Shown here: piece by piece, positions 12,635 through 24,290 of the stretch
Layout: each line of letters opens with the position of its first letter
Position numbering within the stretch: the stretch's first letter is position 1
Origin: Excoecaria cochinchinensis
Lineage: Eukaryota > Streptophyta > Magnoliopsida > Malpighiales > Euphorbiaceae
Length of the DNA stretch: 64,000 bases
Assembly: GCA_947683425.1 (NCBI GenBank)
Contig: CANTUQ010000043.1
Location: 8,875,501-8,939,500 of the forward strand
Direction of reading: 5' to 3'
Notes under the pieces: generated by a model
Database searches by the model: none
Seen by the model: the letters and a program-made list of their open reading frames with translations, nothing else
Told to the model about the DNA's origin: nothing
Translations under genes and position numbers: made by a program

Positions 12635-14760
12635 GCAAAGTATCATTTAGTAATTGCATACATTTTAACGCCATCAGCAAATTATAAATTCAAATATGTG
12701 CAATGCATACTTCACTCATTCTATGGCATTATCACATATTTACCAACTCATTATCAATTACAATCACTTATTTGTTATCATCACATAGTTTACTTGATAC
12801 CACAAAATGTATTAATTATACAATAATCTTACCCTTAACAATTATCCATGCCAATTCATTTATAACTTATATCCCCATCAAGTCATGATAACAAACCACA
12901 ACGCTTCACCTTAACTTATCACATAAAATACACAGAACACACTAACCATGTACAGTTGACAATCAATCATTTGCTTATTAGTTATTTTCCTAGCTTGCCT
13001 GCAATTCTATAATAGTGGATAACGGGTATCGCATCAGTACCCTGAGGTACAATAGTCACATTACTATCCGTAGATAACACACATTCGCATCAGCACCCAT
13101 AGGTACAGTAAAGATCAATAAAATATCAATAAGTTTGCATTATGGAATCCAATATGGATTCAAATCGCATTGATAATTCCAAAGGAATCGGACACATTTG
13201 GCTGCAGCACTTAGACCCTATAAGCATGCTTATCTATCCACGACTCGACTTGTAGGCTAAACAATTGACTCAATTACATAAATAAAGTTCACTTAACAAA
13301 CCTTCGCAAAAACTGTGTCACACAAATATCAGATAGTTCTCAACATTAGCCACTTTCATACGTATATAACTTTTTTCCCACCTCACACTTCATCATTTAA
13401 TTCATACACATTGTTTATACATTTATATAGACACATATACTCACCCGATTTGCCACCTTATTAGTCTCTATATATGTCACACCCCGAACTGGGCCTAGTC
13501 GGAATATGCTGCTCAGTTGGAGTGAGTGAGGGTAATTTGGTAATTTGTACATGAGTGATATGGATAATAAGGATTTATTTGCTAAGAAATTAATTAAATA
13601 AGTTAAGTGAAGTAATTATTATGGTATGCTTGTAGGGTATGGTAGTAGGATGTATGTGGGTTAAGAGATTTTATTGGGTGGTTTATGAGCATGGTGCCTT
13701 GGATGAAAAGTGGGTTATAAGGAAATGTTAGGGTGTGACTTAGGTTTGGTACCATGAAGATATTATTGTGAGAGGTGCTTGTGTGTGTTTGATGTATGGT
13801 GCGACATGTGAGCCTATAGGAAGTGGACAAGTGGATTTGGTAGGTAGGCATTTAGTGTGAAAGAAAGACTAATTGAAAGGGAAAGAAGTCCCCGTTTTTG
13901 CTCTCTCATTCTCCCTATTCTCCATTTTCTTTTCCTTTTCTTCCCTTTCCTTGCTCAATCTCTTGGTTTTGAGTGAATTAGAGTTGATTTGGTGGAGCTT
14001 GGGAAGTAAGATTGAAAAGGTAAGATTTAGCTTTGTTATCATCTCTATCCTTCTTCTTTTATTTAAGAATTGAAAGTATGAGATGGAGTATGGTTTTAAT
14101 GTAAATTTTGATGTGTTTTGGTTGAGGGACATCCGGCCCAAGAAAAGAAGAAAGAAATAGGGAGTGAAGTAAAGGAAGTGATTGGGTGTCTTCAAGAGGT
14201 TTGGGAACTCTTTCATGATATATATGAATTTGTATATGTTTATGTGTTATATGAGGTATTTGAATGTTTTGATGGTGATATATGATGATGGTAGTGAGTG
14301 TTGGTTTAAATTGCTAAACCGTGCATGTGAATAGGATTTTGGGTGAAAACTGTGGTAGAATACACTTGACCCTTCTTCAGTTATTAGGTTGTATTGTGAG
14401 TTTTAGAACTCCAATTGATACGAAATTAGTTCCTTTTGAAAGATAAGATATATTCCTACAAATGTGTTAGAAATAGGTTTGAGCTAATTTTAACTCTAAG
14501 TGTCCCAAAAGTGGTCAAAAAGTAGAGCTATCTTCTCTGGACGGGTTTAGGGGAGAACTATAGGTTGTTTAGATCATATCTGAATTTGTAGATATCCAAT
14601 TGATCTGAAATTTGTTGCATTTGAAAGTTAACATCCTAGAGAACATTTGTTAAGAAGGAAGTTTTGGCTAATAATGAGATTTAGACGTTGTTTTAGGCTG
14701 TACAAAAATGTGTAGTGCAGCAGTCCTTAGTTTTGCCTTCTGTTTTGCAAATTTTTGGTA

Positions 14761-15570
14761 TGTCACGGTCACAATGAATTTCATTGCCACCGTGACATAC
14801 CAAAATGCTAGGCAGAATGTTAATTTTTGGACCTCATGGTCACAATGAATTCATTACCACCGTGACCCCTTCTGTCTTGACCATTTTAGGTATTTTTCTT
14901 CCCGAATTGAACCCGTATTGCACCAGAACTTTCTAGGATCCATCCGATGTATGTTTAGGACTGTTAAATGAGTATAAGAGTGGTTATCCCTTGGAAAATA
15001 AACATGATTAGGAGTAAGATTAATAGCAAACTAATGATGTAATAATGTGTAATGGTATGTATTAGAATCAAGTCAAGTTTAATGACATTATTGAACATTA
15101 TAATACTTTAATCTATATAAACGTGTATGATATGAACAAATATGCATAGGTACGACGTAAGATCTAAGTTATAGACTCATGAAAGACGTCACATGAAATG
15201 AATTTGTTGAGTGATTATATATATATTGATAATGGTAAATGTGCTCTAATGCTTTTAGCTTATGAATTCCTCTTTTAATGGAGGCCATAATGCGGCAAAC
15301 CGGGTAAGTAAGTATTTATATAAATGCTCCAATAGTTGGTATGAATGGTATGATAAAGCGGTTGTGGAATAATATTCTGGGTTCTGGACATGTCACGGTG
15401 ACAACCAATTTGGTTGTGACCGTGAGGTGTCCAGACTTTTGCTTCTGTTTGGTTTCTTTGGTATGTCACGGTGACAACCATTTTGGTTGTGACCGTGAGG
15501 TACTCAAAGTTTGCTTTCTGCCAAGAGTTTTGGTATGTCACGGTGACAACCAATCTGGTTGTGACCGTGA
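14761..15570. repeat. Palindrome cassette of LTR B (five hairpin units)
   Basis: Five near-palindromes of about 33 bp lie at 14761-14797, 14833-14866, 15391-15425, 15464-15498 and 15536-15570. Each has an arm like TCACGGTGACAACCAA facing its near-perfect inverse, so each could fold as a 14-16-bp hairpin or cruciform. The last three are spaced 73 and 72 bp apart, which indicates tandem duplication. Related cassettes occur in LTRs A, C, D/I and K at the matching LTR position. Confidence 0.85.
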
Positions 15571-17045
15571 CCTACTCTGTTTTTATAAAATGTAGTTAGT
15601 TGTTAAAAGTATAATTTGAATGTTCAGTTAATGATTGGCATAATAATGTTTCTATATTGGATTCTGATTAGTTACGAACACAAGAATGTGATATCCGTAT
15701 GAGTATGATTTTTGGGATATGCGAATGTGATTATAAGTCTCTGAACAGGCTAAAGGTAACTCTAACCTGCGTATTGTACTTTTGTTTTTATCTGTAAATC
15801 GTCTTATTTATAGTATGTGTATATGAAGTCAGTGTGTCACATAATGTGGACACTACATTTCTGTATAGTAATGTGACAAATTAATATGTATATGAATACG
15901 AGTTTGAATTACTGAATGCTGCGGCTGAAGTATGTGTATATTAATGTGAATATGTCCATTGTACTCTGGATTAAATATGATGATATTTATATACTGTTTG
16001 ATATGACACCTGATTTGAATGATGCATGACCTGCGAGAGTCAGTCTAGTGGATAGTTAGGCATGCCTAATAGAGTCTATGTATGTGTAGCTACAGCGCCC
16101 TTTGAACGATTTGGACCCTGATCAGGTCCCCGAATGGTTCCTCGTGAACCCCTATTATGTGTATGTGTATGGATCTTGTTTAAGGTCCTGTTCAGTGAAA
16201 TGTTGCTTTCCGACTTGTACCTGTAAGGTACATTATATTATGTGTTCGATTCGTACCCGTAAGGTACCATTCAGTACTCGTTATCCACTATTGTGAGTCA
16301 GGAGGTGTATGATTTATTATGTTATATTTATAAGCATGCGATTCTGATCAGTTATGATTATAGTTATGTGAATTAATAAGTGCAGATTTATTGGCTCTCT
16401 GGAATACCGTGATTGGAATACAATATTGTATAGTTGCTTATGTTAAAGATTATTGTTGTGCAGCGGAAGTGTGATGGTATTGTAATTATGTACCTATGCT
16501 CTCAGCTAGTATATATATGTATTGTAGTATGATTATAGTATGAGTAGACTCTAGAGATTTTTGCTCAGGAATTTGTGGGCACTATGGTGTGAACAGTTAG
16601 GGTACTAGTTCTCGGGACTGGGATACGGTTATTTTAGCGAGATAAGTGCATGATTAAGTTATTATATATCTATGCATGATGTACTTCCAAAAGCCTGACT
16701 TCCCAATGTGCTCGGTAAATGTATGAATATGAGGACCTATATTGGTATGACGATACAAGTATTAGCATATAAATATAATGTTACCGACATGTAATGTATA
16801 GGTAAATGCATGCATGTGAAGTTACATGTAGTTATGCATGAACATACTCACGTCCTGTGTGGTGATGTTTAATTTGGTTAGTGTCACACATATAAGTACA
16901 TGAATATGATTAGAAACATTTGAACGCATAATTATTATATGTAATTATATATATATATTTCGGTAAGAACTAGGTGTGTATGATGTTGTGTGTGTTATGC
17001 CTTGACGACCATTGTGAATGGCCGTCCATACTATTATATTTGTTC

Positions 17046-17072
17046 TCCCCACTAAGCGTTATCGCTTAGCAC
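17046..17072 (+). other. Conserved LTR palindrome CTAAGCGTTATCGCTTAG (B copy)
   Basis: A 7-bp arm, CTAAGCG, faces CGCTTAG across a 4-base loop, embedded in CCCCACTAAGCG...GCACGGG. The same block is at 12290-12313 (A, one arm base changed), 46377-46400 (C) and 57629-57652 (D), always about 380-480 bp from the LTR 3' end where that can be measured. Such conservation in otherwise divergent LTRs suggests a required cis signal. Its role is unknown. Confidence 0.8.
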
Positions 17073-18102
17073 GGGTTCTTTTCCTCGTGCAGGTGGCAGG
17101 TTGCTTTTGATCGTGTAGCGTATCTGCAGAGTCGGCCACATAAGAGCTAGAAGTTTTGTATTCTTTTCAGTTTCTGTAGCCTGGATTTTGTAATTATGTA
17201 TAAAATGTATATGTAATATCATGTAAAGAGAATGATGTAATATTTTAGGCGATATAAATATTTTAATATTTATGTCTTAAGTATGTCCTCCGTCCGATCT
17301 TTCATATGAGGCTCCTATTGTATGATTGTAAATTTGTTTATGTGTATGCTTTTGTTTAAAGTATACGCATTTGTGAATTTTGTATGTTCAGTTTCTACTC
17401 CTTAAAATTTTAAATTCTTCCGTACTTTTATACGCTTTGTATCGCTTCTGTCCGGTAACACACCTACTCGTACGGCTTCCTACTCTCTCAAGGATGGGTT
17501 CGCCTACGTATGGGTTGGGGTGTTACAATATAAATAAGAAATTCATAAGATCAAAACATTAAATCACATTTATCATTATCATAATATATAATCACTCATA
17601 TATCCACATGAACCAAAATAATATCATTAGATATCTTGTATAATAATACATTCTAGTAACTACTATATCAATTCATGCATCATATAATAATGTTAGGCAA
17701 ATGCTTCAATCACACATTCATTGAACATATTTATATTTAACCTTACTTTTCGCATAACAACCACATCGGGTATCTTCCTTGCATAACATTTTCATAATCA
17801 ATTTAACACTTACATTTTCGATTATTCTAGATAATAATTGAACAAGTCACATTTACACATACTCATTATAAACATATAGTCATACTCTTACACATCTCAT
17901 TCACTTCAATCCCTAAAGTATACATCATTACTTCATTAGTTTGCTATTAATCTTAATTCTATTCATGTGTATTTTCCAAGTGATAACTATTATTATACTC
18001 ATTTAATAGTCCTAAACATGCATCAGATAGATCCGGGAGAGTTTAGGTGGAATACAGGTTCAATTTGGGAAGAAAAACACATAAAATAGTCAAAACAAAG
18101 GG

Positions 18103-18212
18103 GCGCCATGGTGGCAATGACTTTGTTGTGACCGTGAGGTCCAAAAATAGACATTCTGCCTTCTCTCGGATTGGTCACGGTGGCAATGAATTGGTTGTCA
18201 CCGTGATATACC
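18103..18212. repeat. Palindrome cassette of LTR A (two hairpin units)
   Basis: Two units, 18103-18141 and 18170-18212, have arms like TCACGGTGGCAA facing TTGTCACCGTGA. They lie between the conserved flank GGTTCAATTTGGGAAGAAAA (upstream) and the AGAGACACCTCTG block (downstream), which also flank the different cassette in LTR C. Confidence 0.8.
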
Positions 18213-18511
18213 AAAATTTAGCAAAACAGGAGCAAAAACTCTGGACTGCTTCCCTACCCAATTTTGAAAAGCCTATAATGACGTCTAAAACTCATTTGTA
18301 GACAAAACTCTCTTCTTTACAATTATTTCACAGGACGTTAAGTTTCCAATGGAACAATTTTGACGTCATATGGACATCTAAAATGTCATATATGATTTAA
18401 ACAACATGAACTGCTCAAATGAACCGGCCAGAGTAGAGACACCTCTGTTTTTGCCACTTTTGGGACACTTAGAGCTAGAATTAGCTCAACCATATCTCTG
18501 AGACACTTTTA

Positions 18512-18574
18512 GGTATGGATCTTAGGTTTTAGCTCTAATTTGAATAAACCAATTTGGGTATGGATCTTAGGTTT
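18512..18574. repeat. 18-bp direct repeat at the A / Tat-out junction
   Basis: GGTATGGATCTTAGGTTT occurs at 18512-18529 and again at 18557-18574, immediately before the first bases that match the Tat-out 5' LTR. The normal Tat LTR start and about 260 bp of LTR are absent here. The arrangement looks like filler DNA at a repaired break (inference). Confidence 0.7.
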
Positions 18575-19498
18575 CACCTCTCTTCTCATGCAGTTATGCA
18601 TTAAAAATAAAGCACAGATAAAGCAGTAAAAAAAGCAGTAAAGAAAGTGGTAAAGAAAGCAAACTAAAGAAAGATAAAAATTGGGAAAAAATACAATCCC
18701 CCAAAATAAAAAGGCTAAAAAATTTGCGACAAAAAATACAATCCCCCAAATAAAATCAAATAAAACATAAATAAAAAAAAACTCAAAGTAAACACATAAG
18801 CATTGATAAATCGGGATATTGTTTAAGATTGGAATATTGGTTCCTTCATATTCAGTCAGAAAATCGAAGAGTTGTTTTTTAGTATTTATCGATAAAATCA
18901 GGATGAGTGATCCCATTTTGGGAAAGTTAACTCTTCTTTTTAAAAGTGAGTTTTTGTGGGTTAAAATTAGGACATTAGTTCCATTTTATTAGAAAAAAGA
19001 TCCCAATTTATTAATATAAAACTTTTTGTGACCGTTAATTAATGTGCATAAAAATAAGTAAATTTATTATAAATTACATAGTAAAAACAAATAAAATCAA
19101 AATAATGAAAATTAATAAAAATACTAAAAATGATAAATTCAATCAAGATGGTGTCTTCAAATCTCCATGGACTCCCACTTGCCATCGGAAAAGCTCACAC
19201 ATAAAAAATAAGTATTGAAATAAAAAAAATACAAATAAAGTTAATGTTAGTAATAAAAATAAATTTAAACATATAACTTATGAAAATGAATTAAAATAAA
19301 TAAAATAAAATGCATTATGAGTGACAAAACTAATTAAATGACATAATAAAATAAGTAACTTAACATATTAACAATTAAACATGCATAAAAACATACATGA
19401 TAATAATAATAATGATAGCAATAATAAATAATAATAGTGATAACAATAAACAAGAATAACAATAATAGTAACAATAGTAGTAAGCATAGAAAATAGAA

Positions 19499-19621
<123 letters not shown>

Positions 19622-20080
19622 AAGATGAACAATCAAGTAAACAAAAAGAAAAAAAAATTAAAATATATCAAATCTATGAACAAAATCACACAAAAAATAA
19701 AAACAATAATAGATCTAAAAATCTATATGGTTGCTAATTAATCATAAATAAATAAAATAATAATAAAAAAATGAAATCAAGACCAGAATGTTTACTCTCA
19801 GATTTTGATTTGATGAGTGAAGTTAGATGATCAATTTTCTTGTCTTGATTTTACAAAAAATAAGATTAGAAAAATAAAATATAGAAGAAAATTTTTATCT
19901 CAAGAACAAAGAATTAATTTCTTCGTCTCAAGTAAAAATTGTTAAAAAGAAGAAGAAAATTCCTAAAAATAAAGAATTGTTCTTTTTGTCTCAATAATTA
20001 ACTTAGAAAATAAAATTAGAATATTTGGAGAATTTGTTTTTGAAGAAGAAGAAGAAGAAATTTTTTCTTAAGAAAAATCT

Positions 20081-20101
20081 CCCCCCCCCCCCCCCCCCCC
20101 C
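20081..20101. repeat. Run of 21 C in the Tat-out 3' LTR
   Basis: Twenty-one consecutive C on the + strand, which is poly-G on the strand from which the LTR is transcribed. The 5' LTR has 22 C at the matching place (50282-50303). Confidence 0.98.
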
Positions 20102-20282
20102 AATTTTCTCTCTCAAAAAAATCATTTTATACCTCAAAATAAATCAAATTTAATGAAGAAATTAAATTAATTTACTTCCCATTAAACCCAAAATAAACTG
20201 AATAATTTGAAAGCTTGGAAGACAAAAAGGTTTTAAAAATTAAATTCTACAAAAAAAAATGAAGAAAAACATAAATTTGGGC

Positions 20283-20445
20283 CGTTGGGGGCGACTGACG
20301 CCCGTCAGCGCGCACGACAGGCGTCACTGCGCACGTGCACGACGTGGGCGATGCCCTGCACATCGCTCGCGCGCGCAGCTGGCGATGCCCTGCACGTCGC
20401 CAAGCGCGCACTCCGCGCTGCGTGAGGTGTGCGGGCGAGGGATGC
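20283..20445. repeat. GC-rich cassette, Tat-out 3' LTR
   Basis: A CpG-dense island in an otherwise AT-rich LTR, with an internal repeat of GCGATGCCCTGCAC (two copies, near 20348 and 20382). Its flanks align with the 5' LTR, but the island itself differs strongly from its counterpart at 50495-50695. Open reading frames in it follow from GC content and resemble no protein I know. Confidence 0.75.
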
Positions 20446-23069
20446 TGTGACGCGCGCCGAATCCCCGCAGCCGCCCCTATGACCGCTCGCACGTGGGCGA
20501 TCGAGCAATTGTGGGTCCGTTGACAGCTTGAAATAAATCGCAAGTGCGTCTATATTGGGCAACAAGGAGGTTTCATGGAGTCGCCACCCAATAGAACATT
20601 GAGAAAGTTTCTCTCGCCTCGGAGAGCCTAAGACTGCGCTTAGTATCCATTTTGGGCCATCCAAAGGGGTCTTGGAAGGTAAACCTCTCGCCCTAAGGAG
20701 CCTAGGATTAACGCTAAAGCCTCGTGACACAAGAGGTGTCTTGGAGGGTAAACCTCTAGCCTCTTGAGCCCAAAGACTAGAGCTGGTTCGGGACTTCTCA
20801 TTTATTTATACCTTGATTAATATTATAATTAAGTTTTGAATTCATTATTTCATCAACTTTCCACACAATGCAATTTAAATTAAAGGCGCAATCATTCATA
20901 TCAAAAGCGGTAAATGTAAGCAAAATCCAAAATAAAGTATTTAAAAACAAATTACAATAACACTAGGAGCGGAATACAACTCCCATTTATAAAAGTGAAA
21001 TACATGCATAAAACGGGTTATTCATTAATAGTGAGAACATTGGTCCTCGCATGCATGTTTATTATGAAAAAGTTTTGATGTTATGATTTATTTGGGTATG
21101 AAAAACTAGGACATTGCTCCCCTTTTATTTAGAAAAAAAATGTCAAGTTAATTAATAGAAACGTTTTTGTGATTTTCTTTTTAGCGTGCCTAAATAAAGA
21201 ATTTTACAAGAAAATTATATGGTAAAATTAAATAAAATATTACAAATAAAGAAAATAAATATATGAACCAAACGAGCCTTTTTGGACCTCCCGATGTGCT
21301 CGCAAAAACGCCCAAGCGAAAAATGAGTTTAGACATAAAAATAAAATACAAATAAAACAATGTTAGTGATTAAATCAATTAAACCAATTAAACATACAAA
21401 ATAATGAATAACAAATTAAAATAAAATAAGATGATATAAAAAGAATGATAATTGAATCAAAATGTTAACAAACCAAAATAAAATGAGAAACAAGCATTAC
21501 ATGTGATAAATAATTAAATGATGTGATGAAAATAAAATAAAATATGTCATGTTAATTAATTAATACATGAAAATATACACATGATGAAAATAATGATGAA
21601 AAGTGAAAAATAATAAATGAATAAATAGTAAAATAATAATCAAATCATGTAACAATGATAAAAAGAATAATAAAAATTAATAAACAAATGAATGATGAAA
21701 ATAATAATGATATATAACAAGGTTAATTGATGTGTTCATAATTAATATAAACTATTTACATGGCAAAAAGATTAATTTAAGTTAATTATTTGCATGTTAA
21801 AAATAATTGGGAATCACAATAAAATCATTTACATGTTAGGAATTAAAAGAAAATAATATTCACATGAATAAAAATCAAATCATGTATAAACAATTAAATG
21901 GAACGAATATAAAATCAATACAACAAATGAATAGATGAAAACAATAAATAGATCAATAAAAACAATAAAATATACATGAATAAATTAAATATAAATAAAA
22001 TAAAAGAAAATAGAAATGGAGCCAAGAATATTTACCCTCAGAATATTGGATTTGATGAAGGAAAAGTGATGATTTTCCGGAAAATTGCTTGAAAGAATAA
22101 TTTAGCAATGAAATTAATTCTCTTTGTTTATGGAGAAAACAAAGGAATTAATTTGTATGCTTAAAATTGAAAAGAAATTGATGTCAAAGTGATGATTAAT
22201 TTCTTGTGTTTATGGAGGAAAAACAAAGAAATTAATTGGAATAATTAACAATTGAAAATTGATCTTTCAATTTCAATTAAACCTTTTTAATAAAAAAGAA
22301 ATCTGAAATTTTTGAAGAGAAAATAGAAAAAGAAGAATTCTGGAAATTTTTAGGTCTAAAAAATGTGTAGAGGCTCTCTTTGATTTCATCATAAAGTCTT
22401 TATAGAATAAAATAGGTTGCCCTAATTTAATTAAGGAAAACAAACCTATTTTAACACAAAATTCTTTTATTTTTAATGATAAAATCAAGTTTTATTAATT
22501 AATTATCTAAAAAAATATTTTAGAAATTAATTTGAAGTCAAAAACCCAAAAAAATGGGATAAAAAACGGATTTTTGGGTGAAAAAATCGGAAAAGAGGGT
22601 ATCAGACCCTATAGCGACGGCCAGGGGAGGAGGGACGCCCATCGCTATAGAGCGACGGGCTTCACGCAGCGAGGCTTCGCGAAATCCGCGCGCAGAGGCG
22701 CACGGTGTGGCGCGCAGAGCACTCAACGTTGTGCGTCGCTTTTTAGCGACGCGCAGCATTGGCGACGCGGCGCCTGGGCGTCTGCGTGCTGGGCGCCTGG
22801 CGCCCGTGAGCTGCCGCGCCCGATACTCGCGGTCCGAAAATTTTTTTTTTATTTTTTTTCTTTTTTTTAAATTGACTAAAAACACTATAATTTTAAGCCC
22901 CCATTTTTCAAAATTAATTTTTTAAATATTTTTTATTATTTTCTAATTTTTCACTCTAAAATGCAAATTTGACGAGAAAAACCATAACTTTTAACTTTTT
23001 AAGCCTGTGAAGGCAATTATCATCATTGGGTAATTTCGATCTAGGCTTACTCAGGACCCGGTGTCTACA
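20446..23069 (-). mobile_element. Solo Tat LTR, 2624 bp
   Basis: It starts TGTGACGCGCGCCGAATCCC and ends GACCCGGTGTCTACA. The 5-bp duplication is perfect: GATGC at 20441-20445 and 23070-23074. No internal element sequence is present. It contains the tRNA-Arg-matching 12-mer at 20576-20587, the GGAGCGGAATACAACTCCC motif near 20965, an AT-rich middle (21150-22600) and a GC-rich cassette at 22608-22835. It inserted into the GC-rich cassette of the Tat-out 3' LTR. Confidence 0.92.
22608..22835. repeat. GC-rich cassette, solo Tat LTR
   Basis: A CpG-rich block with GCGACG / CGTCGC words and a small hairpin (GTCGCTTTTTAGCGAC near 22735). It sits at the same LTR position as the other Tat GC-rich cassettes, before the conserved AGAAAAACCATAACTTTTAA segment, but its sequence is its own. 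Confidence 0.75.
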
Positions 23070-23305
23070 GATGCCCATGGAGGCTGCTGTTTTTTTTTTA
23101 AAAAACTTTTAAAATTAAAAATTTGGCTAAAAATACTATAATTTTAAAATTCATTTTATTCTATTTTTTTATTTTTCTATATTTTCTGAAAATTGCAAAT
23201 TTTGACAAGAAAACCATTACTTCCAATATTTTTGCCTGTGAACAGGCATCTAATTTCATCATCAGGTAGCCCTGATCTGGGCTACCTCGGGAGCCGATGT
23301 CTATA

Positions 23306-23330
23306 GTTGCCCCCAATTTTTGGGAGGCTA
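23306..23330 (-). other. Tat-out polypurine tract
   Basis: The + strand GTTGCCCCCAATTTTTGGGA reads on the - strand as a purine-rich tract ending in GGGGGCAAC directly before the 3' LTR. The same tract is at 34524-34545 in Tat-in. It would prime second-strand DNA synthesis. Confidence 0.75.
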
Positions 23331-23424
23331 GTACACGGGTGCCTAAATGAGCCAAAATTCAGAGAAAGGAAAGAGACGCGTACCTAAGGTTACGTCCTTC
23401 CAGTTACTCACTGGAGAACAGTGT

Positions 23425-24290
23425 TGTGATTTGAAAGTTATCCTTTTGAGTCGCATCGAGTCGCTAACAAGACTATGAAGTGCAGTTATTCTTGAATATC
23501 ACTAAGCCATTAAATAGGCTACAAAATGATTGCACCGAGTCGCTGACAAGACTACAAAGTGCAGGTGTTCTTAAATATCACCGAGCCCTTAAATAGACTA
23601 CAAAGTGATTGCACTGAGTCGCTGACAAGACTATAAAGCGTAAGTGTTGATTATCACCGAGCCGTTAAATAGACTCTAAAGTGATTGCACCGAGTCGCTG
23701 ATAAGACTACAAAGTGCAGGTGACGTCCTCCTCAGAGGACTGCACCAAGTCGCTGACATGACTATGAAGTGCAAGTGATGTCCTCCTCAGAGGAGTGCAC
23801 CGAGTCGCTGACAAGACCACAAAATGCAGGTATTGAATATCACCGAGCCGTTAAATAGACTATAAAATGATTGCACCGAGTCACTGACAAGACTACAAAG
23901 TGCAGGTGTTGAATATCACAGAGCCGTTAAATAGACTACAAAGTGATTGCACCGACTTGGTCACAAGACTACAAAGTGTAGGTGTTGAATATCACCGAGT
24001 CGTTAAATAGACTTCAAAGTGGTTGCACTGAGCCACTTACAAGACTATAAAGTGCAGGGGTTGAATATCACTGAGCTGTTTAATAGACTATAAAGTGATT
24101 GCACTGAGTCGTTGACAAGACTACAAAGTGCAGGTGTTGAATATCACCGAGCCGTTAAATAGACTACAAAGTGATTGCATCGAGTCGCTGACAAGACTAC
24201 AAAGTGCAGGTATTGAATATCACCGAGCCGTTAAATAGACTACAAAATGAATGCACCGAGCCGTTAAATAGACTACAAAGTGCGGGGGCC
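23425..24290. repeat. Tandem repeat in the Tat-out 3' untranslated region
   Basis: About eleven or twelve units of roughly 75 bp, each made of two related half-units: one with CACCGAGTCGCTGACAAGAC, the other with CACCGAGCCGTTAAATAGAC, each followed by TACAAAGTG. Some units carry the alternative spacer GACGTCCTCCTCAGAGGA (near 23721 and 23778). It lies just upstream of the 3' LTR. Hypervariable tandem arrays at this place are known for Tat/Ogre elements. Confidence 0.9.

Larger units (their letters stand above)
13475..17527 (+). mobile_element. Solo LTR B (Tek), 4053 bp
   Basis: It begins TGTCACACCCCGAACTGGGC and ends GGGTTGGGGTGTTACA. The 5-bp target duplication is perfect: ATATA at 13470-13474 and 17528-17532. 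No primer site, gag or pol lies between, so this is a solo LTR left by recombination between the two LTRs of a former element, inserted in LTR A in the opposite direction. It carries five palindrome cassettes (14761-15570), the inverted GCATGC block near 16045-16060, and the CTAAGCGTTATCGCTTAG block near 17051. Short open stretches such as 13873-14073 show no recognisable protein. Confidence 0.9.
12256..18574 (-). mobile_element. Tek LTR A, left-truncated in this window, holding solo LTR B
   Basis: Orientation is - by comparison with LTRs C and D. It carries the conserved palindrome block near 12290 (GCTAAGCGATAACG), the block TATAAGCATGCTTATCTATC near 13215, and two palindrome cassettes at 18103-18212. 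The left end is cut by insertion of F, and the right end by insertion of Tat-out. The missing right part is at 50917-51574 (called I). Bases 12256-13474 and 17528-18574 contain no coding sequence that I recognise. Confidence 0.75.

Noticed and set aside
12515..12826. A 103-codon open frame with an Ile-Tyr repeat.
   Set aside because: It crosses the (TA)n microsatellite; the alternating Ile-Tyr is simply the translated repeat.
13873..14073. A hydrophobic 66-codon open frame in solo LTR B that might be a signal or membrane peptide.
   Set aside because: It arises from a pyrimidine-rich tract (CTTTTCC...), the antisense frame is equally open, and the LTR has no coding history.
15391..15570. Evenly spaced palindromic repeats with unique spacers, superficially like a CRISPR array.
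   Set aside because: There are only three units in a plant LTR bounded by a perfect target duplication, no cas genes, and the spacers are themselves related. It is a tandem duplication of a hairpin unit.
22532..22925. Overlapping Arg/Ala-rich open frames on both strands in GC-rich blocks (also 20247-20730, 54271-54690).
   Set aside because: Stop codons are rare at this base composition. Frames on opposite strands are equally long, sequences differ completely between LTR copies, and no motif is recognisable.
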